From the NCBI GenBank assembly GCA_015039365.1, contig WION01000219.1:1-64000 (forward strand): a DNA stretch of 64,000 nucleotides. The letters run 5' to 3'. Numbering within the stretch: position 1 is the first letter of the stretch; the number at the start of each line of letters is the position of its first letter. Shown here in pieces: positions 12,647-23,662 of this stretch. The stretch comes from Amanita rubescens (taxonomy: Eukaryota; Basidiomycota; Agaricomycetes; Agaricales; Amanitaceae). The notes below the pieces were generated by a model. It ran no database searches and was not told the DNA's origin. It saw nothing but the letters and a program-made list of their open reading frames with translations. The position numbers and the translations under genes were made by a program.

Positions 12647-14333
12647 ATGGTGCATCTTCGTCACGACCTTTTTAACTACACGTCAGGGCGGTGGATGTAA
12701 GCCTCATGCATCTTATTCTATGGGGTATATGTCTAGTAACCCGTAATCTAGTATCAACGATGTCCTTCGCCGCGCAGAGCGTAGACGGGTCTTCAACGTC
12801 GATGGGCTACGTCGACTTGCAGCACAGTCCGTCGATCGGAGTCCTGATGATATTGTCGACCTGAAAAAACTCGCCGAGGGTGGGTTTAACCGTACCTTCC
12901 TTATCACCATGAGCGGTGGCTTCAAAATGGTAGCGCGTATCCCGTACCCGGCTACGATTCCCAAGTACTTCGCTGTCGCCAGTGAAGTGGCTACTATGGC
13001 CTTACTCCGTTCCTCTGGGCTGCCTATACCTGAGGTATATGGATACTCGCCTGTATCGGACAACGTGGCAGAGACTGAGTATATCTTTATGGAATTCGTA
13101 GAAGCCACTAGCTTGAGCGACATATGGTTTGACCTAGGGGAAGAGGACATTATTTCAGTCTCATGCCAGCTTGCTGAACTCGAGTCGAGGATGATGTCGA
13201 TTGCTTTCCCGGCTGGCGGAAGCCTGTACTATACAAAAGACTTGGAGAATGTGGCCGGGAGGCCGTGCGTCCCGCTAGAGGACAAGCGTTTCTGCATCGG
13301 TCCAGATACAGGACTGCCTCTGTGGTATGGTAGGAGATCACAGCTCAACGTAGATCGAGGACCATGTAGGCTGCTCTTTGCCTTTTTTATTACTCCCTTA
13401 AACTAACTGATAACTATAGACGAAAGTGCCGAAGCAGCACTCGTAAGAGGAGCTGACAAGGAACTAGCTTATCTGGAACGGTTTGGTCGACCACTGTTGC
13501 CGTTCCAATGCATAAGGAGGGAAGGTTACCAATACCAGGAGCAGCTCCCGTCGGATCACATCGAGAACCTGGACCGTTATCTCCTCATCGCGTCGTCACT
13601 GATCCCCAGGGACCCAGCCCTCGGTCATTTCTGTATCCGCCATCCCGACCTCCAGCCGAGCAATATCATCGTTTCCAGGTCGCCCGACTCTAGCTTGCGC
13701 GTCGTCAGCCTAATCGACTGGCAACATACCTCAATCCTACCTCTATTTCTCCTTGCCGGTATACCCCAACGGCTACAGAACTATGATGATGCTATCTCGC
13801 AATCTATGACGCGGCCTTCGCCACCGGAGAATTTGGAAGATGAGGAACTCTACCGTCAACGCCTCATCCATTACTACTACGTCAAATGCACGGAGGAGTA
13901 CAATGAGCTTCATTATGCGGCATTGACGATCCCCATGGGAGTGCTCTGCCGCCGCCTCTTCTGCCACGCCAGTGACCCGTGGGAAGGCGAAACTCTCGCG
14001 CTGAAGGTTGCGCTGATAGAAGCAACGGTGAACTGGGAGACGCTTACGGGGGGAGGCCCGCCGTGTCCTCTCGTGTTCGACGCCAAGGACGTATACGAGA
14101 CCATGAGGCTAGATGCGGAACAGAGAAGAGCGGACGTGACTCCAGAGGCGTGCCGAATCATCATCGGCTGCGGGCCGGAGGTCTGGGTGCCCGCCAGGAA
14201 CTACGAGCAGGCCATAATGCGCAGCAAGCAGCTGAAGTTGGATACATTGGCGAAGGCCGGATCCGAGGAGGAACGGGCTCAGATCGCAGCGCACTGGCCC
14301 TTTGACGACATGAACGAAGAGGAGTACATGTAA
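12647..14333 (+). CDS. APH/ChoK-like phosphotransferase family protein, 525 aa
   Basis: Three exons (12647-12696, 12752-13365, 13420-14333) with 55 and 54 bp introns give 526 codons including stop. The start exon encodes NYTSGRW, continued after the intron by a helix containing FNVDGLRRLAAQS. The Gly-rich region is LAEGGFNRTFLI. The family's ATP-clamp Lys would fall in MVARIPYP, where an Arg is seen. The catalytic loop reads FCIRHPDLQPSNIIV (HxDxxxxN) and the metal-binding site is LIDWQH. This large fungal family is usually annotated aminoglycoside phosphotransferase, but its substrates in fungi are mostly unknown. The C-terminal about 150 residues lack a recognised motif. The gene sits between two copies of a direct repeat, suggesting it arrived as a module. 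Confidence 0.85.
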
Positions 14334-14594
14334 TGAATCGAGCTAGATATGCGTTCCAGACCGGCCGGCAAAGAATGAATAAGGAAGAATTGCCATCACC
14401 GTTCAACGTTCAACGTTCATTCGATGGCTATCCGACCAGACTCCTATGTACATTGACAAGATCGTTGCGGCATGGACCTGGACAGATGACTTCTTCTGTA
14501 GCTAATTGTATTGCATGTATGCCTACCGTGTGAAGAGTTTTATAACTCACTTGGCCGTATGGGCCACTACCTCGTCCGAGGCCTGGCTTGATGA

Positions 14595-14733
14595 TATCAA
14601 GAACCTAATACCGATTTCTTTGAATAGGGTTTTGTAGTGTTAGTATACGAGTACATGTGCTTAGCGCTTCCTTTCCTGCGTAATCTCGTCTCTGGGCAAT
14701 AACAATGTCGCGCACAGCGCTATGATCGTAACA
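14595..14733 (+). repeat. Right copy of the direct repeat bracketing the APH-like gene
   Basis: Repeats the 3' end of the effector gene (CTAATACCGATTTCTTTGAA) directly joined to the 3' end of MFS paralogue 3. Left copy: 12328-12482. Confidence 0.75.
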
Positions 14734-16554
14734 CAGATGAAGATGAAATATGCGAAATATCCACCCAGATACCCTTTATCAATCGACAGCGAAAAGAGCG
14801 AATTTGATACTGCAGAGCCTATGGTGCGTACTACATTATTCCCCACCTGTTAATAGTTGAGCTCATAGTATCGAAATCGGAAGAACTTGGAAGCAGCGTA
14901 CATGACAGAATCCCACTACCGCACCCAAGGAACTGCGGTTTCCAGGAGATCGAGCAATCAAAACCCAAATCGCACCTATATACAGCCTATGACGTGGCAT
15001 CATGTAGATAGAATACGCAACGACTTACCGTACGCAAACTGAATAAACGCCGAACAACACATCTGAAATCCAAGCCCGAACCACACCCAACCCATATATC
15101 CGTCGTTCCTCGCAATCCAATTCATCGCAGGCCACAACGCAAATCGCGGAAGCGCCGCAGATAGACCAATTATAAATAGATATTTCGAGCCCAAGTTGGC
15201 GTGTATGGGTGCGAAGAAGAATAGCTGAGATACGCATACGACCGTTCCAGAGGTAGAAGAGAAAGTACCGATGGCGTTTACGGAAAAGCCGAGGCCGCCG
15301 TCTTTGATTGGAGTGGAGAGATAGAGAGCGTCGGCGGCGATGTAGAATCTGTCGACTAGAGCCAGGGCTGCAAGGTTGGTTGCGGCGATTATGACTGGGC
15401 GTATGAAGATCGCACGTAATGGTGGTTTTCTGACGCTTTCGGTTCCCTCTTCCGAGGTCTCTTCCCGTGCATTGCGTTTGAATATGCTAGAAATAGGTAA
15501 TGGCTTCGCTACGGTTTCCTTCAGGAGAGCAACCCCGGATAGCCAGGAGATGAACAGTAAGATTGAGGAGACGGCGCAAGGAAGAAAGTAAGGGTATTTC
15601 TTGAGAAATTCACTGGAACCAAACAGGTGTGGATATTGCTCGACTGGTCTTGCCAGTGAACCGCCGATCTTACCCCCAATCTGTGGCGCATATAATCAAT
15701 CATGCGTGAGGTAGTACAAAGGAAATACGACCCACCATATTCGCAACGTACGCCGAGGTGCCAAAATAGCCTATTGCCTACGTCCCAGTGAGAACGTGAT
15801 GTTCTGAACTAAATCTGGCACGCACTCGAGCGAGATGGGTTGAATCGGCTGCTTCTACCAACATGCTGCATGACAGAATCAGTACCAGGGAGCATTGAGA
15901 TGACGATGACGAACCTTTTCGCTACGCCCATTGTCCCGTCTAAGATACACGTCAAAGTTCAACCACGACGGCATTTCCAATAAAATGCTGACTCAGTGCG
16001 CCCATTATAGCTTGCCTATCGAAGCATCAGAAATTTTGTATTGATTTGAACATAGTACGAACCACAGGACTAGAATCCAGAACGTCATCGAAACCCCAAA
16101 GCCACAGATGCATATCGACAAGCCGATTACGCAAGTGAGAAGAACAGGCTTGCGGCCTACCAGATCCGAAAGGTGAGAGAAAAGGAACGTTGTAACTGTC
16201 TCAGCAGCAAAGAACGTGGATAGCTGTTGACGGAATCATCTCCTTCAGCGATGACATACACTGAGGGAGAAGACCTTCGTACCAGCAAAGCAACATAGTA
16301 TCCGACGTTCCTCTCTCCGTTTGTTATCCCGACATGTCGTACTAGCTAGTAAGAACAATGATGATCAGTATAAATGAATGACGGGGTTCAGAGAGCGTAC
16401 TTACATCTGGAATGAACGGATGTGTAGTGGTTGACGTCAGGAATTCTGAAGTCTTCAATGCAAAGATGATCGAGAATTGTAACCATGGAAACTGTGTTTG
16501 TTCAATAGTAGTATCCTGTAGAAGAGGAACTTGTTCATCCGACGTCCGTGTCAT
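14661..16554 (-). CDS. MFS transporter, paralogue 3, 10 exons
   Basis: Exons on the minus strand: 16554-16405, 16345-16283, 16223-16063, 16015-15993, 15939-15915, 15865-15826, 15777-15736, 15680-15029, 14975-14902, 14846-14661. Exon sizes 161, 23, 25, 40, 42 and 74 match paralogue 2. The start is MTRTSDEQVPLL. Motif A is HLSDLVGRKP. The conserved end SLSIDKGYLGGY is present, followed by a basic tail. Exon 8 ends in CAT before GT where the others end CAG. The predicted protein has 12 membrane helices with the central loop about ETVAKPLPISSIFKRN. Family role: proton-coupled small-molecule transport; substrate unknown. Only about 100 bp separate its ATG from the HECT reading frame on the other strand. 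Confidence 0.83.
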
Positions 16555-16657
16555 GGGCGACGGAGTAGCGTAGCCGAATCGGCCCGATATAGTTATGATG
16601 CTACTAAATATAGTCACTGCCGTCTTCTCTCTCTCTCTCTCTCACAACCAACTTCTG

Positions 16658-18166
16658 ATGCAATGTCAAGTGGCGGATACTGTGACTGACGATGAAAACA
16701 TTCCAAAGGGTTGGGAGGAGCGATTCACCCCAACAGGTCAACGCTATTACGTTGATCACAACACTCGCACCACACACTGGTCCAACCCTCAGTCCTTGAA
16801 GCCACTCCCAAACGTGCTTGAAAGCGCTGCCGAGCCCGGCCATTTACCCCCAGGCTGGGAAATGCGCGTCAATTCACAAGGGAAAGTTTACTTCGTCGAC
16901 CATATTGCAAAAATAACGACTTGGGACGATCCTCGTCTTTCATTGCCAAGTCGTCTTCACGACTTTACGCGGCAATTTTTCAGGAAACGCATTTATTTCA
17001 GAAGCCAACCTGTTATGCGCGCGCAGGAAGGCGGCCTATGTCAGGTCAAAGTCAGGCGAAGTCACATCTTTGAAGATAGTTTTGCCGAAATTATGCGAAA
17101 AACTCCGGAAGATTTGAAACGTCGACTCTTGATCACGTTTGAGGGCGAATCAGATGATCTGGATTCCGCTTCCGAGTCGTCTCCTCGGGCGCCTGACTTT
17201 TCCAGGGAATTTTTCTACTTACTCTCGCGCGACATATCCACTCAATCATATTCCCTATTCGAATATTCATCCGATGCTAAAGAAACGAACCCAGAGCATC
17301 TCAAGTTCGTCGGCCGGTGCATCGGCCTATGTATTTTCCATCGTTCCCTCCTGGACGCCTCCTTTACTACCAGCTTCTACAAGATGATCCTTAACAAAAA
17401 AGTCAACCTGGCAGACTTGGAAAGCATCGATACCGAGTTGTATAGCCGGTTGACACGGATACTGTGAGTCGTACTCCCACGCGCACCATTACCCGTTTAT
17501 TTAGTTGATACAGTGAAAACGACATCACAGGTAAATTCGATTCGAATTTCACAGTCACAGAAGAACGACTTGGCGGGATCAAAACGTTTGAGTTTAAACC
17601 TGGAGGATACGATATCAAAGTAACCGAAGAGAATAAGAAGGAATACGTGGACTTGCACGTCGAGTATTGCCTCTGTAAACGCGTCCAAGATCAATTTGAC
17701 GCATTCATGTCTGGCTTCAGCGAAATCATTCCATTGGATCTAATCAGGGTATTCGACGAAAATGAATTGAAGCTCCTTATCGGTGGCACGTCGGATATTG
17801 ATGTGTGAGTTCAAGTTCTATGTCAAGAAGCGACTGAGCAGCTAACTCTTTCAACGCGATAGTGACGATTGGGCGAAACATACGGTATACGATGGGTATG
17901 AGAGCGATGATGACGTGATTCAGTGGTTCTGGAAATGCGTGCGGAGTTGGTCCTCAGAACGTCAATCGCGTCTTTTGAGGTTTACCACTGGATCACCGCG
18001 AGTCTCTATCAAAGGTTTTCAAGAGCTGCAAAGACGGTTTACAGTCGCGAAATGGGGTGACCCGTCAGAATCTCCAAAGAGCCATACTGGCTTTAACCGC
18101 ATTGATCTGCCGCCGTACAAAGATTACATCGATCTTGAGAAAAAACTTTTTTGTGTTGTAGAGTGA
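16658..18166 (+). CDS. Truncated, catalytically dead WW-WW-HECT ubiquitin-ligase-like protein (Rsp5/Nedd4 type)
   Basis: Exons 16658-17463, 17514-17804 and 17863-18166 (50 and 58 bp introns) give 466 aa. Two WW domains ([20 protein letters not shown] and the similar IPKGWEERF copy before it) are followed by a HECT domain with [37 protein letters not shown] and [12 protein letters not shown]. Fungal Rsp5 normally has an N-terminal C2 domain and three WW domains; the C2 and one WW are absent here. The active-site motif, normally SHTCFNR, reads SHTGFNR: the catalytic Cys is Gly (GGC). The usual C-terminal tail with its essential Phe is missing, and the protein stops at FCVVE. The frame stays open upstream to ATG 16595, but that part is MFS 3 upstream DNA plus a TC run. 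A dead ligase or decayed gene, possibly acting as a PY-motif binder. Confidence 0.8.
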
Positions 18167-19382
18167 GTGTTCGTACCTCAATCCTTTTGTTTGGAATGCT
18201 CATCGGTCATCCATAGCAGACCGTGAACATTCTGTACATATAGTATTCCTGGAAATCGTACATTTTTATATATCGTCTATTGTCCGTTTGTGAGTGTTCC
18301 GAAGAAACCTTATCTAGACCAATCCAAGTTGCTCAAGACGAAGTAGAGCGAATTTAAAGCACAAAATCGCAGACGGATATCGATGAATCAATTACAACGG
18401 TTTGCTATAGACGACTACGCCATTTAGTACCAGCATTCTCATCGTTTCGGCCTCGGAACCTATGTCAATGTCGTCATCGTCGTCATTCAAACAGGACAGA
18501 CGAGGGTGCGTACATCGGAGTAAAGTCGAAAGTCCCGAGTCGTAGGAGCGAAGTTCTAAGAAGTCGTTAGAGAAAGTCGATTCGTGGAGTTTCCAAGGAC
18601 GTTAACTAGAAGAGTCGCGCAGCCAAATGGCGTTACCTAGGCATCGAACTTCAGCTTACTTATCACGCGTGATTTAAAACGGCATCAATAATAATGTCCA
18701 TTTGGCATGGAGAGAGTAACAACCGAGTGGTATTTATACGAGAGGGGAGGCAAGCGACTTGGGGTAGGGGAGGGAGAATCCTACGAGTCGGGGTAGAATG
18801 AAGAAAGAGCATGGGGATAGGGAGGGAGCACTCGTAAAAACAAACGATGCAAGACGTCTCGCCAAGGCCTTGACAATAAGGTTGTCAGTTATAAGTACGA
18901 GAGGATGAGGCAGAAAGAAGGGGCGGGCCTAGTTGTCGTCGTCTTCGAAGTAGAGGTGGCCTTGATGACCTCCCAGAGCCAGTACATTGGCGAACCAAAC
19001 GTGATGTCAGAGCAATCAGTTGAACCCGTGCCGCTGGTGAGGAAGGGAACGAAGTTGCCGAGGGCGACGATGATGGACCCGGAGTCATTGTCATTGCCCA
19101 GGGCGAAGTAATGGCGCACATGAGACTCAAATCCGATCAAACAACCGATCGTGGTGAGCGTGGTGAGGCCGCGCTTGGGGGAGGAAGTGGATATGGAATG
19201 TGGGGCACCTAGTCAGCCGGTGCCAACTCCGCCCTCGGCCTATTATTCCTCGATTTCGACTATCGAAGAAGATTCGTAAACCGGGCTGAGGGGGTTGTTG
19301 GTAGAGGCACATGATCCGGTGCACATCACTGAGGTAGTGGATTAGATATCATCCGTTGTAAGAGAAGGAGTGAACTTACTAG
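18167..19382. other. 1.2 kb without a recognisable gene
   Basis: Short frames only. From about 19226 the sequence begins to match 55908 onward, the start of the segmental duplication. Confidence 0.5.
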
Positions 19383-19922
19383 CTAGAGCGGGGAGAACGT
19401 CGTCGTCGCCCTAACCACTCTGTATCTTGACGCAAATATCTCCCGGACTGAGAGTGAGACAACCGGCCGTGGACGAAGGCTGACGTCGACTTTGACTGAG
19501 TTTTCTTTGTGACTACACACGGCAGGAAGAGAAGGAACAGGCGGCGCATAAGCAGGATGGATTACGTGAGAGGCGCAGGAAGTGCTGGCTGTATGACGAG
19601 AATCTGTGGAAGGGCGAGGTCGGTGGCAAAGGAGACATCGTCGTTCGACCATGTCCCGGATCACGGCGATGGCGCCGACGACGACGAGAGGAAGAAGGAC
19701 AGCAGCGGCGGGTTTTCCGTGGGGAGAACAAGATTGGGAACCGAGGAAGATGAGGTCGTGTTGGACATGAGCGAGGGAGTTCCAGGTTGGTAGGTGCTGA
19801 GGTCTTCTCGGGTTGCTGAGTTGGAATAAGGTCTGAGAGACCTCCTGTCGAGAAGAAGCCCAACTTGAACGTCGTCGTGTTGATGAGGGTGAGGAGGTGA
19901 ACGTGGGAGAACTGTGTAACAA
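19383..19922 (-). CDS. Hypothetical protein with one predicted membrane helix
   Basis: A 179-codon open frame begins without an ATG (TTG at 19922), so it may be an exon. It contains a hydrophobic segment, AAVLLPLVVVGAIAV, followed by Arg-rich sequence and a C-terminal block SHVIHPAYAPPVPSL. A frame-broken copy lies at 56035-56495 (GKPTADVLLPLVVIGAIV, then SAYAPPVPSLYS in another frame). A related helix (AILPLLVVIGAIVI) is at 45607-45840 on the plus strand. I do not recognise the family. It lies head to head with the GTPase gene (ATG 19977), about 50 bp away. Confidence 0.35.
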   Translation of the reverse strand: MLHSSPTFTSSPSSTRRRSSWASSRQEVSQTLFQLSNPRRPQHLPTWNSLAHVQHDLIFLGSQSCSPHGKPAAAVLLPLVVVGAIAVIRDMVERRCLLCHRPRPSTDSRHTASTSCASHVIHPAYAPPVPSLPAVCSHKENSVKVDVSLRPRPVVSLSVREIFASRYRVVRATTTFSPL

Positions 19923-21432
19923 TCGCGTTCCAAATTGACGAGCCTAAAGCTCTTCTTATCTCCTCCCCTCATCGATATGGCTGACCAACGGTCGCAGACT
20001 GCCAAAGAGTCCAAGGGATTTCGCAATCGCCTGAAGAAGATGTTCGGACGGGAATCGCAGAGTACGCCTCCTAGCCTCTCGAATTCGGCGCCTCCAACCG
20101 TTGCTATACCTCCAGCTGATCCAGCACCCACTGTGTCAACGATGACAACCGACCCGGCACTAGAAGCTGCGAAAATCCGGGCCAAGTACACCCACTTCCG
20201 TATCCTCGTTATCGGGAGAGCGAATGCTGGTAAAACGACGCTGCTGAGGCGTGTCTGCAATACAAAGGAGGATCCAGTTTACAGCCAGGTAAGATAGTAT
20301 CCGCTTTGCTTGATACCCCACTATCATCTGACACCCCTTCACTGACAGATTAACCCCACCTTGAAGGTGATCCTTGCGCATTTCTCTAAACAGGTCTTTA
20401 ACTTTGATGCTGTAGCGAGGGAACCATAATGTCCATGATGAGTTTTCATTCAAGAGTAACCCACAATTTATCTTCCATGACTCTCCTGGTTTTGAGGCAG
20501 GAGGCGAGCAGGAACTTCAGGATGTACACTCTTTCATACAGGAGAAGGCAAAAGCAACTGAAGTAAAGGACCAAATCCATGCAATATGGTGTGCTATCAT
20601 GGATATCCTTCCTTTATGTAGTGCAACTGACAATGCATTCAGGTTTTGTTTTGCTCCAGATGTATCTCGCCCATTATTGGAATTGGAACAGAGGTTCTTC
20701 AATGAGCAATATTGTGGGAATGGTAAGATTGTTTAGAATCTCCAAACTCTTCACCATGACTGACCACAGACAGTTCCAGTTGTGGCAATCTTCACAAAAT
20801 TTGATGATCTCATCACACAAGTCTATGATAGGAATGAAGAAGATGAGAAGAATAGAGAAATTGCTTGTGTTACCTTGGAGAAGAAATTTGAGAAGCCACT
20901 TAAGGGCTACAAGTTTCCACCTTGTGCATATGTGCAATTTGAATGTATGTCTCTTCTCCTTTAGCAACTGGTCTTGGGACTTATAGCATGTCCAGCCATC
21001 CAAGAGGACAATGGTAATCATCAGGAACAAGTTGGGGAACTAATCAAACAGACAGCAGCATCAATTGACAACTTGGCACTGAAGATGTTGTTTGTCACTG
21101 TCCAACAGAATAACCTAGAGGTCTGCATTGAATATGCAGTGAACAAGTCTGTCATCCACTTGTCTGCTGTTGCTTCAATTTATCTCTCTATTTCAGGTTT
21201 ATCTTTGAGGATACCTCAACAGTGGTACAATTTTTCTTGAATTGTAGAAATTTGAGTGCTCAAATGAACAAAGTATAACTTGATTCACAAAGCTGCATCT
21301 TGGTTTGGACATTGCTATTCGCAGGTATGCAAATTGAATGCATTTTCTTGAGCTGTGGCTGAAATTGAGAAGGATTATGTGAGTTTCCACTTCTGCTTGA
21401 GCCAGGGAAGATGATGATGAGAGATATTTCAG

Positions 21433-21488
21433 GATGTAAGTATCATGACCAAATATTGATGACAAAGCTTAACCTGGATATTCAGTAT
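21433..21488 (+). other. Two predicted 3-nt micro-exons between non-repetitive introns
   Basis: 21433-21435 (GAT) lies between ...ATTTCAG and GTAAGT. 21486-21488 (TAT) lies between ...GATATTCAG and GTGAGT. The same arrangement is conserved in copy B near 58050-58110. These precede the repetitive array. Confidence 0.55.
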
Positions 21489-21665
21489 GTGAGTATGACA
21501 TTAAGCTAATTTGACAATATACTAATTATGCAAATGATAAGGGGGAAAATGTAAGAATTTCAAAGTTGCAGGAAGGTAACTTGTGAATGTAGTGTATAGG
21601 AGGTAATAAGCAAGTTACATGGAGAATTCCAAATTGATAGAAAAGATTCACCTCATATCTAGAAG

Positions 21666-22877
21666 GTGAGTTGCTGTGTACCTCCTTCACCTGATTTAAA
21701 TTCCTGAAATGTTGCCATCCAGGGAGTGAGTGACTGTGTGCCTCCTAGCTCATTTTGAATTGCTGACATGTTGCTATGAAATCTCATCCAGCAAGTGAGT
21801 GACTGTGTGCCTCCTAGCTCAGTTTGAATTGCTGACATGTTGCTATGAAATCTCATCCAGCAAGTGAGTGACTGTGTGCCTCCTAGCTCAGTTTGAATTG
21901 CTGACATGTTGCCATGAAATCTCATCCAGCAAGTGAGTGACTGCATGCCTCCCAGCTCAATTTGAATTGCTGACATGTTGCCATGAAATACCTCCAGTTT
22001 GTGAGTGACTATGTGCCTCCTAGCTCAATTTGAATTGCTGACATGAAATCCCATCCAGGGAGTGAGTGACTGTGTGCCTCCTAGCTCAATTTCAATTTCT
22101 GACATGTTGTCATGAAATTCCATTCAGGGAGTGAGTTACTGTGTGCCTCCTAGCTCAATTTAAATTGCTTACATGTTGCCATGAAATCTCATCCAGGGAG
22201 TGAGTGACTATGTCCCTCCTAGCTCAATTTGAATTGCTGACATGTTGCCATGAAATCTCATCCAGTGGGTGAGTGACTGTGTGCCTCCTAGCTCAATTTG
22301 AATGCTGACATGTTGCCATGAAATTCTATCCAGGGAGTGAGTGACTGTGTGCCTCCTAGCTCAATTTGAATTGCTTACATGTTGCCATGAAATCTCATCA
22401 AGGGAGTGAGTGACTGTGCCTCCTAGCTCAATTTGAATTGCTGACATGTTGCCATGAAATCCCACCCAGGGAGTGAGTGACTGTGTGCCTCCTAGCTCAA
22501 TTTGAATTGCTGACATGTTGACATGAAATCCCATCCAGTGGGTGAGTGACTATGTGCCTCCTAGCTCAATTTGAATTGCTGACATATTGCCATGAAATCC
22601 CATCCAGGGAGTGAGTGACTGTGTGCCTCCTAGCTCAATTTGAATTGCTGACATGTTGCCATGAAATCCCATCCAGGGAGTGAGTGATTGTGTGCCTCCT
22701 AGCTCAATTTGAATTGCTGACATGTTGCCATGAAATCCCATCCAGTTTGTGAGTGACTGTGTGCCTCCTAGCTCAATTCAAATTGCTGACATGTTGCCAT
22801 GAAATCCCATCCAGCTTGTGAGTCACTGTGCACCTCTGAGTCCTGAATTGCTGACATCACTCTCACAACTTGTTTAG
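21666..22877 (+). repeat. Tandem intron-like array A: 18 segments, 17 three-base spacers
   Basis: Each segment begins GTGAGT, has a CTGAC or CTTAC branch-like motif about 24 bases before its end, and ends in AG. Segment lengths in order: 57, 66, 66, 66, 65, 58, 66, 66, 66, 65, 66, 64, 66, 66, 66, 66, 66, 60. With 17 spacers of 3 bases this gives 1212 bp, exactly the span. Spacers in order: GGA, CAA x3, TTT, GGA x3, TGG, GGA x3, TGG, GGA x2, TTT, CTT. Another 3-base unit (CTT, 22878-22880) follows before GTACCT. Located between the G-domain exons and the 3' exons of GTPase gene A. Confidence 0.85.
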
Positions 22878-23124
22878 CTTGTACCTGTCTTCTCCCACCT
22901 ACTCTCTTTGCCCTACTTCATTAATAGGCATGAATATCACAGATGAACAATGTTCAGGGTCTTGTGAATACTCAATTCAATGTAAGATCATGTTTCATTC
23001 TTTTGATTCCCTTAACTTAAGTATTCCCAATTACATAGGTGCCTTCTTTGCATTGTTTCACTGGTCTGATTAATCCTACCCTTTTTCTTATATTTACAGT
23101 TTCTTACCATTACATGTACAGCAA

Positions 23125-23129
23125 TCCTC
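23125..23129. repeat. Target-site duplication, left (TCCTC)
   Basis: TCCTC precedes the element and recurs at 31422-31426. The empty site in copy B of the duplication reads TTCTC at the same position, with no insertion. Confidence 0.9.
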
Positions 23130-23647
23130 TGTTACAAACACGGTACGGACTCCTACATTATGATTACATGACACGTCGGACATGCTTACTTTTTCGTATA
23201 TGCTTACCCCTTCGTCACATCCCCATTATGTTCATCAAACGGACTACCTCGTTCCCTTATCGATCCCCATTCCGTTTACCCTATGCCCAACCCCTTGTTC
23301 ATACGTGTACCATCCCTTGTGCCCCCCTGTTTTACCTATACTTGCTATCGCCCTTGTCCTACTTACGATACGGCTGTGTTTCTGTACATGTATATAAACC
23401 GATGTACTGTAACGTCGAACCTTAAGTTCGACTTAACTGTCTTTATCAATATCACGCTTCATCTCACCTAAAGAACGTCGTTTCTACTCCGTTCATTATC
23501 GCTCTCAAGGATAAGACTCCTTCTAGTCGTCTTATCACTTAGCTTATTCGTTCACCTATTGTTTGACTTGTCCGTTGGACTTAGTCTACTTTGTCAAGCG
23601 CTTTTAGCGTGGACACATTGTAGGTGGAGATTGACGTGATCATAACA
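23130..23647 (+). repeat. 5' LTR, 518 bp
   Basis: Starts TGTTAC and ends ATAACA. The offset to the 3' LTR is a constant 7774 bp along the whole length. Confidence 0.95.
23391..23397 (+). promoter_or_regulatory. TATA box of the LTR promoter
   Basis: TATATAA, 32 bp upstream of the TAAGTTCGACTTAA motif (23423-23436) that I propose as the 5' end of the transcript. Confidence 0.6.
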
Positions 23648-23648
23648 A

Positions 23649-23662
23649 TTAAGTCGAACTTA
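23649..23662 (+). other. Primer-binding site complementary to the LTR itself (self-priming type)
   Basis: TTAAGTCGAACTTA, one base after the LTR end, is a perfect 14-base complement of 23423-23436 in the same LTR, which lies at the expected transcription start. Tf1-type chromoviruses of Schizosaccharomyces prime reverse transcription with the 5' end of their own mRNA rather than a tRNA. I did not see a match to a common tRNA 3' end here. Confidence 0.65.

Larger units (their letters stand above)
19226..23129 (+). repeat. Segmental duplication, copy A (continues after the retrotransposon at 31422 to about 32010)
   Basis: Shares long near-identical stretches with 55908-60440, including the divergent small-ORF region, the GTPase exons, the micro-exon array and its 3' exons. 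After removal of the retrotransposon the match continues at 31427-31729 with 60442-60732, and weaker blocks at 31739-32060 match 62080-62410. Confidence 0.85.

Noticed and set aside
19509..19793. Plus-strand ORF opposite the single-TM protein
   Set aside because: Arg/Asp-rich composition typical of an antisense shadow, and it is not preserved in copy B.
21666..22877. CRISPR-like array
   Set aside because: Regular repeats with variable spacers, but the spacers are 3 bases, the genome is eukaryotic with introns, and no cas genes are present.
23182..23471. ORFs inside the 5' LTR (and the same at 30956-31245)
   Set aside because: Identical in both LTRs, no motif, and lying in promoter/leader sequence.
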